From Algibacter sp. L3A6 (lineage in GTDB: Bacteria > Bacteroidota > Bacteroidia > Flavobacteriales > Flavobacteriaceae), in the NCBI RefSeq assembly GCF_009796825.1, contig NZ_CP047030.1, forward strand, positions 682,001-746,000: a stretch of 64,000 bases of DNA, given 5' to 3'. The translations under genes were made by a program, and so were the position numbers. The first letter of the stretch is position 1, and each line of letters begins with the position of its first letter. Below are positions 18,091 through 26,097 of this stretch, piece by piece. A model generated the notes under the pieces. It searched no databases and was not told the origin of the DNA. It saw nothing but the letters and a program-made list of their open reading frames with translations.

Positions 18091-19278
18091 TTAGTCTAAA
18101 ATTTCAGTTACCTGACCAGCACCAACTGTTCTACCACCTTCACGAATTGCGAAACGTAAACCTACAGTCATTGCAATTGTTTGAATTAATTCAACAGTAA
18201 TAGTTAAGTTGTCTCCTGGCATAACCATCTCAACACCATCAGGAAGCGCAATGTTTCCAGTTACATCAGTTGTACGTACGTAGAACTGTGGACGGTAATT
18301 GTTGTGGAATGGAGTGTGACGTCCACCTTCTTCTTTCTTAAGGATGTAAACCTCAGCTTTAAATTTAGCGTGTGGAGTTACAGAACCTGGCTTAACAATA
18401 ACCATACCTCTAGAAATTTGAGACTTCTCAATACCTCTTAATAAGATACCAGCATTATCACCAGCTTCACCTCTATCTAATATTTGACGGAACATTTCGA
18501 TACCTGTGATAGTAGATGTTAATTTCTCAGCACCCATACCAATGATTTCTACAGGATCTCCTGTATTTGCAATACCAGTTTCAATACGACCAGTTGCAAC
18601 AGTACCACGACCAGTAATAGAGAATACATCCTCGATAGGCATTAAGAAAGGTTTATCAACCTCACGTAATGGCTCTTCGATCCAATCGTCACAAGCTTGC
18701 ATTAATTCTAATACTGTATCAACCCACTTTTGTTCACCGTTAAGTGCACCTAAAGCAGAACCAGCAATTACAGGTCCATTATCACCATCGTACTCATAGA
18801 AAGATAATAAATCTCTAACTTCCATGTCTACTAATTCGATTAATTCTTCATCATCAACCATATCCACTTTGTTCATGAATACAACGATACGAGGAATACC
18901 TACCTGACGTCCTAATAAGATGTGCTCACGAGTTTGTGGCATTGGACCATCTGTAGCCGCAACTACTAAGATAGCACCATCCATTTGTGCAGCACCAGTT
19001 ACCATGTTCTTTACGTAATCCGCGTGACCTGGACAGTCAACGTGAGCGTAATGACGGTTTAATGTTGCATACTCTACGTGAGATGTATTAATTGTTATAC
19101 CTCTTTCTTTTTCTTCAGGAGCATTATCAATTTGATCAAATGATCTTGCTTCAGAATAACCTGCATCAGCTAATACTTTAGTAATAGCAGCAGTTAAAGT
19201 TGTTTTACCGTGATCTACGTGTCCAATTGTACCAATGTTTAAGTGTGGTTTTGAACGATCAAAAGTTGCCTTTGCCAT
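18091..19278 (-). CDS. tuf: Elongation factor Tu
   Basis: A 395-residue EF-Tu. GTPase motifs are intact: G1 GHVDHGKT (about residues 19-26), switch I RGITINTSHVEY, G3 DCPGHADY, G4 NKVDMVDD, G5 GSALGAL. Domain 2 and 3 signatures (RGTVATGRIETG, GGRHTPFHNNYRPQFY, GLRFAIREGGRTVGAG) follow. It delivers aminoacyl-tRNA to the ribosome. It lies between the tRNA-Thr(GGT) and tRNA-Trp genes and is probably driven by the strong promoter at 19977-20006. Confidence 0.98.
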   Translation of the reverse strand: MAKATFDRSKPHLNIGTIGHVDHGKTTLTAAITKVLADAGYSEARSFDQIDNAPEEKERGITINTSHVEYATLNRHYAHVDCPGHADYVKNMVTGAAQMDGAILVVAATDGPMPQTREHILLGRQVGIPRIVVFMNKVDMVDDEELIELVDMEVRDLLSFYEYDGDNGPVIAGSALGALNGEQKWVDTVLELMQACDDWIEEPLREVDKPFLMPIEDVFSITGRGTVATGRIETGIANTGDPVEIIGMGAEKLTSTITGIEMFRQILDRGEAGDNAGILLRGIEKSQISRGMVIVKPGSVTPHAKFKAEVYILKKEEGGRHTPFHNNYRPQFYVRTTDVTGNIALPDGVEMVMPGDNLTITVELIQTIAMTVGLRFAIREGGRTVGAGQVTEILD

Positions 19279-19342
19279 GTTTTTAAAATGATTTTAATCT
19301 TTGTTATATAATAATATTAGTGTATTCTAATTTTTTCTTTAG

Positions 19343-19414
19343 AGCCAATGACGAGAATTGAACTCGTGACCTCTTCCTTACCAAGGAAACGCTCTACCCC
19401 TGAGCTACACCGGC
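19343..19414 (-). tRNA. tRNA-Thr (anticodon GGT)
   Basis: A 72-nt cloverleaf: acceptor GCCGGTG pairs with CATTGGC (two G-U pairs), the anticodon loop is TTGGTAA, and the T-arm is ACGAGTTCAATTCTCGT. No encoded CCA. First tRNA upstream of tuf. Confidence 0.95.
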
Positions 19415-19499
19415 GTAAAGTTTTTATTCCCTATTCTTTCAATCTATCTTAAAAAAAGATTTTTTAAAAGAAGAGATTCCTGATTTCGCAGGAACTTTG

Positions 19500-19572
19500 A
19501 GCGAGAGACCGGGTTCGAACCGGCGACATTCAGCTTGGAAGGCTGACGCTCTACCAACTGAGCTACTCTCGC
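19500..19572 (-). tRNA. tRNA-Gly (anticodon TCC)
   Basis: A 73-nt cloverleaf with acceptor GCGAGAG/CTCTCGC, anticodon loop CTTCCAA and T-loop GGTTCGAACCC. Part of the four-tRNA array upstream of tuf. Confidence 0.96.
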
Positions 19573-19709
19573 ATTAATTAAAAATTTCAAATCTAAATTT
19601 AGAATTTCTACAAAAGTAGAATTCTTTTTTATAGATACAAAAATCTTTAAAGGGTATTATCAATATTTCAATAAACTTTTTAGATTAATCGCTTAATCCT
19701 TAAAAATTG

Positions 19710-19791
<82 letters not shown>

Positions 19792-19853
19792 TAAATTCAA
19801 TATTTCAATCTAAAACTCTTATTTCTAAATAATTAGAATTCAAATTTTAAAAG

Positions 19854-19927
19854 AGCCGATGGAGGGACTCGAACCCACGACCTGCTGATTACAAATCAGC
19901 TGCTCTAGCCAGCTGAGCTACATCGGC
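19854..19927 (-). tRNA. tRNA-Thr (anticodon TGT)
   Basis: A 74-nt cloverleaf with acceptor GCCGATG/CATCGGC, anticodon loop TTTGTAA and T-loop GGTTCGAGTCC. It is the first gene of the tRNA-tuf transcription unit. The order Thr-Tyr-Gly-Thr-tuf matches that in Escherichia coli. Confidence 0.96.
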
Positions 19928-19944
19928 TTTTTTCTTTTTTTACG

Positions 19945-19975
19945 CATAAAAAAAGTCCGCTATTTCTAACGGACT
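19945..19975 (-). terminator. Intrinsic terminator downstream of hpf
   Basis: A 6-bp GC-rich stem, AGTCCG/CGGACT (19954-19959 with 19970-19975), has a 10-nt loop and is followed on the minus strand by seven Ts. It would stop messages from hpf before they enter the tRNA array. It directly abuts the tRNA promoter at 19977. Confidence 0.65.
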
Positions 19976-19976
19976 G

Positions 19977-20006
19977 CAAATGTATAGATTTATTTAAATA
20001 TTCAAA
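19977..20006 (-). promoter_or_regulatory. Promoter of the tRNA-tuf operon
   Basis: On the minus strand there is a -33 TTTG (20003-20006), an 18-bp spacer, and a -7 TACATTTG (19977-19984) matching TAnnTTTG. Both boxes are exact and the spacing is right for the Bacteroidota primary sigma factor. Transcription should start around 19970-19973. Confidence 0.75.
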
Positions 20007-20180
20007 ACATTTTTTCAATAAATTTTACATAGAATTTCAAACTATTTTCAAATTCTATTAAAAACCATGTATTTTAGATTCATTTCTTCTATTCTTGAAA
20101 CGCGATTACTTTAATAATAACGGGGTATTCCATTCTTTTTTCACTAAAACAAAACTGTTTCTATAAAATCGTTCTAAATA

Positions 20181-20483
20181 TTATAAATGTGCTCTTAATT
20201 TTTCTTTTCGTTTTTTTAATTGGCGCTCTAATGATGCTATGGCCATATCTGCACCTTCCTCAAAACTTTTACACTGTTTTTTTACAACAAAACTATCGCC
20301 TGGTACACTTACACGTGCTTCAAATACTTTATTTTCTTTATCACTGGTGTTTTCTAACTTTAAAAAAACATCCGATTTAATTACCTTATCATAAAACAAA
20401 TCTAATTTGTCCATTCGTTTTTGGATAAAATCTATTAATTTTTGATCTGCGTTAAAATTTACGGATTGGGTGTTTACTTTCAT
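20181..20483 (-). CDS. hpf: Ribosome hibernation promoting factor, short form (Hpf/RaiA family)
   Basis: A 100-residue protein starting MKVNTQSVNFNADQKLIDFIQKRMDKL. An upstream in-frame extension of eight codons exists but looks like leader sequence. The family fold (beta-alpha-beta3-alpha) with a basic C-terminal helix (LERQLKKRKEKLRAHL) is evident. It lacks the long-form C-terminal dimerisation domain. It binds the 30S decoding centre in stationary phase. It follows xerC by 63 bp and is followed by a terminator and the tRNA array. Confidence 0.9.
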   Translation of the reverse strand: MKVNTQSVNFNADQKLIDFIQKRMDKLDLFYDKVIKSDVFLKLENTSDKENKVFEARVSVPGDSFVVKKQCKSFEEGADMAIASLERQLKKRKEKLRAHL

Positions 20484-20546
20484 ACTTGTGTTTTTTTGGT
20501 TAAACAATTATTAAAGTTGAAATTAAAAACTTCAGCTTAGTTTACT

Positions 20547-21437
20547 TTATTTTTTACTTCTAGGATGCGCGCTAACATGCACCTTTTTTAATTCGGCTAT
20601 ACTATTATGTGTATAAACTTGTGTTGCCGCTAAACTTGAATGACCAAGAAGCTCTTTAACAGCATTTAAGTCTGCACCTTGGTTTAACAAATGTGTTGCA
20701 AAAGAATGCCTTAGTATATGTGGGCTCTTTTTAACCTTTGAAGATGCTAAACTAAAATACTCATTAATTACTCTGTAAACAAGTGTTTCATATATTTTAA
20801 CACCTTTTTGGGTTAAAAACAACCTGTCAGAATCTACAAGTACTTCCAATTCATTTCGGGCCTTTAAATAACTTTTACAGCTTTCAATAACCGATGGTAA
20901 TAATGGTATAATACGCTCCTTATTTCGCTTCCCTTTAACCTTAAGTGTTTTATTACTGATATCAAATCGAGAGAGTTCTAACTCTACTAACTCTATTCTA
21001 CGAATGCCTGTTGAATAAAACAGCTCTATAATGAGTTTATTACGCAAGCTCTCGAAGTCGGTGCCGAAATTCAATTCGTTTAACACGTTTGCTACTTCGG
21101 TTTCAGAAAATGGCACTTGTATTTTTTTACTTGTTTTTAGTGCGCGATGTTTTGCTAATGGGTTTAATTGAAGATCTCCTACTTTTAAAAGAAATTTATA
21201 ATAAGTATTTAATGATGAAATTTTTCGGTTTATACTCCTATTGGAAATACCACTTTCTACCAAAGAAACAATCCAGCTACGAATTTGCGAATAGTTTACA
21301 TTTTTGATAGAATCATCTTCAAATTGTTTTTCTATATATTTTGAAAAGGCTTTTAAATCTGCTTGATATGCATTTACAGTCAATACCGAATAGTTTTTTT
21401 CCAGTAGGAGATAATCGGTAAAGGATTGAAAAGGCAT
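20547..21437 (-). CDS. xerC: Tyrosine recombinase XerC/XerD type
   Basis: A 296-residue recombinase of normal Xer length. The N-terminal SAM-like core-binding domain is about residues 1-88, then the catalytic domain. All catalytic residues are present: R146 (TGIR), K170 (KGK), H240 and R243 (HILRH), H266 (LLGH) and the nucleophile Y275 (VYTH). Spacing matches the XerD pattern. It resolves chromosome dimers at dif. Its position between rpsU and hpf in a conserved housekeeping block argues for the chromosomal enzyme rather than a mobile-element integrase. Whether it is XerC or XerD cannot be settled here. Confidence 0.92.
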   Translation of the reverse strand: MPFQSFTDYLLLEKNYSVLTVNAYQADLKAFSKYIEKQFEDDSIKNVNYSQIRSWIVSLVESGISNRSINRKISSLNTYYKFLLKVGDLQLNPLAKHRALKTSKKIQVPFSETEVANVLNELNFGTDFESLRNKLIIELFYSTGIRRIELVELELSRFDISNKTLKVKGKRNKERIIPLLPSVIESCKSYLKARNELEVLVDSDRLFLTQKGVKIYETLVYRVINEYFSLASSKVKKSPHILRHSFATHLLNQGADLNAVKELLGHSSLAATQVYTHNSIAELKKVHVSAHPRSKK

Positions 21438-21578
21438 GTATTTTGGGGTATGATTTGTTTTTAAATATACAATGTTTTTTCATCACTTCGAAGTGAAACA
21501 CAAACAAAAAAGTAAGATTTTTATATCGAAAAATCACGTAAACGTCATAACATCTTGATGTCGTGATACTTTTTTAAA

Positions 21579-21606
21579 CAAAAAAAATCCCGCAAATTGC
21601 GGGATT
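21579..21606 (-). terminator. Intrinsic terminator after rpsU
   Basis: The stem AATCCCGCAA / TTGCGGGATT (21586-21606) is followed on the minus strand by eight Ts. It lies 22 bp past the rpsU stop and makes rpsU a single-gene unit. Confidence 0.85.
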
Positions 21607-21627
21607 TAATATTATAAAGAACAGAAA

Positions 21628-21822
21628 TTATACTTCTTCTGCATCTCTTAATCCTTGGATGTATTGAGCCTTTTGAACCTGAGCTCTACGTACAATAGAA
21701 GGTTTGTTAAATTGCTTACGCGTGTTTAACTGGTTTTTTACCGTTGTTTTTACAAACTTTCGTTTGTAACGCTTTAACGCTCTATCTATATTTTCTCCTT
21801 CTTTAACTGGTATTATTAACAT
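21628..21822 (-). CDS. rpsU: 30S ribosomal protein S21 (bS21)
   Basis: A 64-residue basic protein starting MLIIPVKEGENIDRALKRYKRKF, normal for Bacteroidota. In this phylum bS21, with bS18 and bS6, holds the 3' tail of 16S rRNA in a pocket on the 30S platform and so hides the anti-Shine-Dalgarno. The gene is monocistronic, with its own promoter and terminator. It is preceded by a strong Shine-Dalgarno, which fits the autoregulation described in Flavobacterium johnsoniae, where bS21-deficient ribosomes preferentially translate rpsU. Confidence 0.96.
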   Translation of the reverse strand: MLIIPVKEGENIDRALKRYKRKFVKTTVKNQLNTRKQFNKPSIVRRAQVQKAQYIQGLRDAEEV

Positions 21823-21832
21823 AGTGTCTTAA

Positions 21833-21838
21833 CCTCCT
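21833..21838 (-). promoter_or_regulatory. Strong Shine-Dalgarno of rpsU
   Basis: The minus strand reads AGAGGAGGTTAAG before the start codon, with AGGAGG 10 nt from the ATG. I noticed no comparable site at other starts I inspected here, which fits the general disuse of Shine-Dalgarno sequences in this phylum. Confidence 0.85.
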
Positions 21839-21860
21839 CTCTTTTAGAATTTTCAGGGTG

Positions 21861-21868
21861 CAAATATA
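21861..21868 (-). promoter_or_regulatory. Candidate -7 element of rpsU
   Basis: The minus strand reads TATATTTG, an exact TAnnTTTG match, placing the start of transcription near 21854 and giving a leader of about 32 nt that contains the Shine-Dalgarno. No clear -33 box is visible. Confidence 0.55.
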
Positions 21869-21987
21869 TAATAATTTCTAAATAATAATTAAAATTTAAA
21901 ATATTTTTTTTGAATTGTTTTATGCAGATATACCACACGCTATCTTTTAACACTTAGAAAGCAGATTTTCCTGCAAAAACGATTGAT

Positions 21988-22107
21988 GCGGCATCCTTTT
22001 TTGTGCTTTCCCTAAACATAAATAGATGTGAAAAATTGAAATGTTCGCCTAATGTATTAATAAAACTAAGCCTTATTAAGCTCAAAAAAGATATAGCGGA
22101 AAGCGTG
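21988..22107 (-). repeat. Interspersed intergenic repeat, copy 1
   Basis: In the gene-free 21823-22211 gap, one end carries GCGGCATCC followed by a T-run, and the other an A-run followed by GATATAGCGGAAAGCG. Read on the minus strand, the ends CGCTTTCCGCTATATC and GGATGCCGC match both ends of the element at 56439-56572, while the middle differs. No ORF or known RNA was recognised. Confidence 0.6.
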
Positions 22108-22211
22108 TTTGCGCCGAAACCCTATTCTGTTTTAATAGAAACTACGCCTTAAATTAATCTTTCCATATTAAAAAAACACAAATTATAATAGGCGCAATTT
22201 GCCCAAATAAA

Positions 22212-23378
22212 TTATGTTGCTTCTTTGTATTCTTTTTTATCGATGATGATTTTAGCTAGAATTTCTCGCAAAATTTCTGATGTTCCGCCGCCAATTGGAC
22301 CTAAACGACTATCTCGTAAGAGTCTTGCCATTGGATAATCTTCCATGTAGCCGTAGCCACCTAGAAATTGCAGACATTGATAAATAACCTCGTCGGCCAT
22401 TTTAGTAGACCTTAGCTTAGACATGGTAGCTTCTTTCACTACGTATTCCCCTTTATTTAATCGATATGCTACGGCGTAGTTAAATGTTTTACACATTTCC
22501 ATATCGGTATATAAATCGGCAATGGTATGGCGTAAAGCTTGGAATTTATCAATAGTACGTCCGAAGGCTTGACGCTCGCTCATATATTTTAAAGCATATT
22601 CTAGCGCAAATTCTGCTCGTGCATGGCCATTAATACCCATAATTAAACGCTCTAGCGCAAAATGCTGCATAATGTATGCAAAACCTTTATCTTCTTCGCC
22701 TAATATTTGATTTGCTGGGATTTCAACATTATCAAAAGCTATTTCTCCTGTATCGGATGCTCTCCATCCAAGTTTGTTAAGTTTAGTTGCCGATAAACCT
22801 TTGGTTTCACGATCTACCACAAATATACTAATGCCTTTATTACCTAATTCTGGACTTGTTTTGACCGCAACGACTAAGTAATCGCTTAAAACGCCATTTG
22901 TTATAAATGTTTTTGAACCATTGATAATATATTTATCACCTTTTTTAACAGCAGTGGTGCGCATACCTGCAACATCACTTCCGCCGAAAGGTTCACTAAT
23001 ACACAAACACCCTATTTTATCTCCAGTAATACTCGGTACTAAATATTTTTGTTTTATCGCCTCATCGCCTTCTGCATTTAAATGCGTCATGGCTAAATAA
23101 GTATGCGCCCAAATAGCAGCGGCAAAACCACCTGAATTTATTTTTTGAAGTTCTTCGAGCAGAATTACAGTATAGAACAAATCTAAATCTAAACCACCAT
23201 AAGCTTCAGGATATTTAATTCCGAAGAATCCCATATCACCAAATTTTTTCCAAATAAAACGATCTATTAGACCCGTTTGCTCCCACTTTTCAATATGTGG
23301 AACAACTTCTTTTTGTAAAAAATCTTGAAGACTTTTCCTAAAAAGTTGGTGCTCTTCTGTAAAGTACATGCTATTCAT
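22212..23378 (-). CDS. Acyl-CoA dehydrogenase
   Basis: A 388-residue FAD enzyme with the standard three-domain ACAD fold. The signature CLCISEPFGGSDV lies at about residues 124-136, and the C-terminal QCLQFLGGYGYMEDYPMARLLRDSRL is present. The usual catalytic Glu before GTSE is replaced (GPIGGGTSEI). A Glu at 243 (FALERLIMG) sits where isovaleryl- and long-chain enzymes keep theirs, so branched- or long-chain acyl-CoA is likelier than short-chain. The start overlaps the stop of the ComEA-like gene (TAATG), so translation is probably coupled. Confidence 0.93.
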   Translation of the reverse strand: MNSMYFTEEHQLFRKSLQDFLQKEVVPHIEKWEQTGLIDRFIWKKFGDMGFFGIKYPEAYGGLDLDLFYTVILLEELQKINSGGFAAAIWAHTYLAMTHLNAEGDEAIKQKYLVPSITGDKIGCLCISEPFGGSDVAGMRTTAVKKGDKYIINGSKTFITNGVLSDYLVVAVKTSPELGNKGISIFVVDRETKGLSATKLNKLGWRASDTGEIAFDNVEIPANQILGEEDKGFAYIMQHFALERLIMGINGHARAEFALEYALKYMSERQAFGRTIDKFQALRHTIADLYTDMEMCKTFNYAVAYRLNKGEYVVKEATMSKLRSTKMADEVIYQCLQFLGGYGYMEDYPMARLLRDSRLGPIGGGTSEILREILAKIIIDKKEYKEAT

Positions 23379-24259
23379 TAGTTTGTGTTGTCAATTCGCA
23401 AATATAATTCAATTATCTCGATTTTATTTACTGGAAAGTCTTTTACTTTTAGTAATTCTGAAAAGGATTTAAATCCCTCTCGTAAACTACGCTGCTCGAT
23501 GATATGGTGCGCCAAATCGTAATCAATATGTTGTATGTTAACCAATTGATCTACGGATGCCGTATTTAAATTTATTTTATTAATATGTCGCGGTGTTTTA
23601 ACCGTGAAATCTAATTGTATTTTCTGAATAACTTCTGGTGTTAGGCCATAAACATCTTGCAATTGCACATCGGCTATAAAACCACCTTTAAATTTATTTC
23701 TGAATTTGATAATTCGTTTTGAAAAAGCTTCGCCAATACCATTCACTGCTTGAAGCTGTTTAGCCGTAGCCGTATTCAAATCTTGTTTTTGAGCAAAAGT
23801 TTTGGGTTTGGTTTTATATGAATTGCTATAGGATGATTTAAACGTTTTAGGGTTGGTTACCCATTCCGGGAATTTAAAATACGGAGATATACTATTTAAT
23901 AGAGAATCTGAGACTTGCGTGACTTCTTGAAATTGTTTGGATGAGTTTATCCACTGGTCATGTTTTCTAAAATTAAGAAGCCTGTCTATTTCCAGATTAC
24001 TCATACCCAAAGTAGCACCTTTGTAATCTGTAATAAAATTAGGATTGAAAGGGAATATTTTTGGTTTACGGGCTTCTAACTCTATAGCTTTAAGCGAATC
24101 TATTTCTTTGGTGAATTTTGCTAACTCGTCATTGTTGGTTTGAATGTCTTCTCCCGAAAAATCAACAAAAAAGTAAACACATTGTAAGGCAATGATGAGT
24201 AGAGCCAATAAAAAAATCCCATGCCGTTGGTTTTTAGAAAACGTGACATGGGATTTCAT
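23378..24259 (-). CDS. ComEA-like helix-hairpin-helix protein
   Basis: A 293-residue protein with one N-terminal transmembrane segment (about residues 12-32, GIFLLALLIIALQCVYFFVDF). The C-terminal half has helix-hairpin-helix motifs: NTATAKQLQAVNGIGEAFSKRII (about 158-180) and NLNTASVDQLVNIQHIDYDLAHHII (about 229-253). Such domains bind DNA backbone non-specifically, and ComEA captures DNA for uptake. The long central region has no recognised domain. Competence is a family-based guess. The overlap with the acyl-CoA dehydrogenase gene suggests co-expression, not shared function. Confidence 0.75.
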   Translation of the reverse strand: MKSHVTFSKNQRHGIFLLALLIIALQCVYFFVDFSGEDIQTNNDELAKFTKEIDSLKAIELEARKPKIFPFNPNFITDYKGATLGMSNLEIDRLLNFRKHDQWINSSKQFQEVTQVSDSLLNSISPYFKFPEWVTNPKTFKSSYSNSYKTKPKTFAQKQDLNTATAKQLQAVNGIGEAFSKRIIKFRNKFKGGFIADVQLQDVYGLTPEVIQKIQLDFTVKTPRHINKINLNTASVDQLVNIQHIDYDLAHHIIEQRSLREGFKSFSELLKVKDFPVNKIEIIELYLRIDNTN

Positions 24260-24277
24260 ATATAAAAGTTTTAGATT

Positions 24278-25972
24278 TTAGTTTTCTAACGCGTCCTTTT
24301 TAAGTTTTATAGCTCCTAAATATCTATTTAATTGTTTTTTAACAACTGGGAATAAGAAGTAAAGACCTATCATATTAGGGAATACCATTGCAAATATCAT
24401 AGCATCTGAGAAATCCCAAATTGATTTCATACTAGCAGCAGCTCCAATAACTACAAAAGTTAAAAATAATATTTTATAAGTTAAATCTGCAGCTTTACCT
24501 CTTCCGAATAAAAACTTCCAAGATTGTAAACCGTAATACGACCAAGAGATCATAGTTGAAACTGCAAACAGCACCACTGCAATAGTTAAAAACACATTAG
24601 AGTAAGGAATATACTCTGCAAAGGCTTTTGCTGTAATACCTGCTCCCTCATAAGATTCGCCATTGATAATTGCAACACCTTGTCCTGTAACATCTCCATA
24701 CTCAAAGAATCCGCCAAAGTTAAAAATGATAATAACTAAAGCTGTCATAGTACAAATTACAACCGTATCAATAAATGGCTCTAATAAGGCAACTAAACCT
24801 TCACTAGCAGAATATTTTGTTCTTACCGCTGAATGCGCAATAGATGCAGATCCTGCTCCTGCTTCGTTTGAAAAGGCAGCACGCTTGAAACCTACTAACA
24901 ATACACCTATAAATCCACCAACACCAATTGCTGTTGGGTTAAATGCTTCTTCTAAAATTAAACCTACAGCATCATCAATAAGTGTGAAATTACTTAAAAT
25001 GATGTATAAACAACATATGATGTATAATAACGCCATAAATGGAACTACTTTTTCTGTAACAGATGCTATACGTTTAATACCACCAATAATAATGATACCT
25101 ACAGTAAAAGCTAATATAACTCCAATCCAGAATCCAGCTCCAGTACTCTCTAATCCTAATAAATCTTTTATTACAATTGTAGCTTGGTTTGATTGTGCAG
25201 CATTACCTCCACCAAAAGAACCTCCAATACAAAAGATTGCAAATACAACCGCTGCCACTTTTCCAAGTTTAGCAAAACCGCGTTCCTTTAAGCCTTTCTT
25301 TAAATAATACATTGGTCCTCCGTAAACCGTACCATCTTCACCAACATCTCTATAATGTACACCTAAAGTACATTCTACAAATTTGGTTGACATCCCTAGT
25401 AATCCACAAATAATCATCCAAAAGGTTGCTCCCGGACCACCAAGTGCAATCGCTAAAGCTACACCTGCAATATTACCATTACCAACAGTACCTGATACTG
25501 CAGTTGCCAATGCTTGAAAATGACTTACTTCACCTTCGCTACTTTCATCTCTAATGGTATCAACAATATCACCATCTACGGCTAAATCATTTTCAACGCT
25601 AACAAGATGCTCTTCTATATCATCTATTGTATTGATATCTATACCTTGAGCAACACCACCTTCACCATAAAGTTCTTTAGCGCCATGCTTTTCAATATCT
25701 TCATATTTACCTCTTACCGTTTTAATAGCCTTTCCAAAATATCTAACGTTTGGAAAACCGAAGTAAATAGTAAAAAATAATGCACTTACTACTAAAAGAA
25801 TTAAAACAAATGGGGTACCGAATACTTGAAAGAAGATAACGTTCGAGAAAAAATCTGAAATCGGTTTAAACGCCTGGTCTATTTGCTGATCTATACCTAA
25901 CTCGGCTGTCTCTTGTGCAAATGTTAAAAAAGGTGCTATTAATGTAAAAATTGAAAGAAGATATTTCTTCAT
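24278..25972 (-). CDS. Sodium:alanine symporter family protein (AGCS)
   Basis: A 564-residue multi-span inner-membrane transporter. It has an N-terminal signal-like segment (LLSIFTLIAPFLTFAQ) and then about ten or more hydrophobic helices. AGCS hallmarks are ATAVSGTVGNGNIAGVALAI (about residues 156-175), MSTKFVECTLGVHYRD, and GFKRAAFSNEAGAGSASIAH. It takes up alanine or glycine with sodium. An acidic insert between the first helices (GVAQGIDINTIDDIEEHLVSVE) is longer than in E. coli homologues but looks family-like for Bacteroidota. Monocistronic by spacing. Confidence 0.93.
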   Translation of the reverse strand: MKKYLLSIFTLIAPFLTFAQETAELGIDQQIDQAFKPISDFFSNVIFFQVFGTPFVLILLVVSALFFTIYFGFPNVRYFGKAIKTVRGKYEDIEKHGAKELYGEGGVAQGIDINTIDDIEEHLVSVENDLAVDGDIVDTIRDESSEGEVSHFQALATAVSGTVGNGNIAGVALAIALGGPGATFWMIICGLLGMSTKFVECTLGVHYRDVGEDGTVYGGPMYYLKKGLKERGFAKLGKVAAVVFAIFCIGGSFGGGNAAQSNQATIVIKDLLGLESTGAGFWIGVILAFTVGIIIIGGIKRIASVTEKVVPFMALLYIICCLYIILSNFTLIDDAVGLILEEAFNPTAIGVGGFIGVLLVGFKRAAFSNEAGAGSASIAHSAVRTKYSASEGLVALLEPFIDTVVICTMTALVIIIFNFGGFFEYGDVTGQGVAIINGESYEGAGITAKAFAEYIPYSNVFLTIAVVLFAVSTMISWSYYGLQSWKFLFGRGKAADLTYKILFLTFVVIGAAASMKSIWDFSDAMIFAMVFPNMIGLYFLFPVVKKQLNRYLGAIKLKKDALEN

Positions 25973-26051
25973 AAGATATTATGTTGGTTAATTAAATTTC
26001 AAAAAACTAGCTCATTCTCTTATAGAATGACACAAAAAAGTAGCAAGATGC

Positions 26052-26083
26052 TAAAAAAAAACGGTATTTTAAAAAAAATACCG
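26052..26083 (-). terminator. Intrinsic terminator after the potassium channel gene
   Basis: A 9-bp stem, CGGTATTTT/AAAATACCG (26062-26070 with 26075-26083), has an A4 loop and is followed on the minus strand by nine Ts. It lies 15 bp past the channel stop codon. Confidence 0.85.
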
Positions 26084-26097
26084 CTAAAATCGTATGA

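Noticed and set aside
19588..19640. Hairpin-like sequence with a plus-strand T-run between tRNA-Tyr and tRNA-Gly
   Set aside because: The T-run is on the strand without genes and the stem has a bulge; more likely ordinary spacer of the tRNA precursor.
20547..21437. Tyrosine recombinase considered as a mobile-element integrase
   Set aside because: Xer-like length and complete catalytic set, with location between rpsU and hpf in a conserved housekeeping block; no attachment repeats or cargo are visible.
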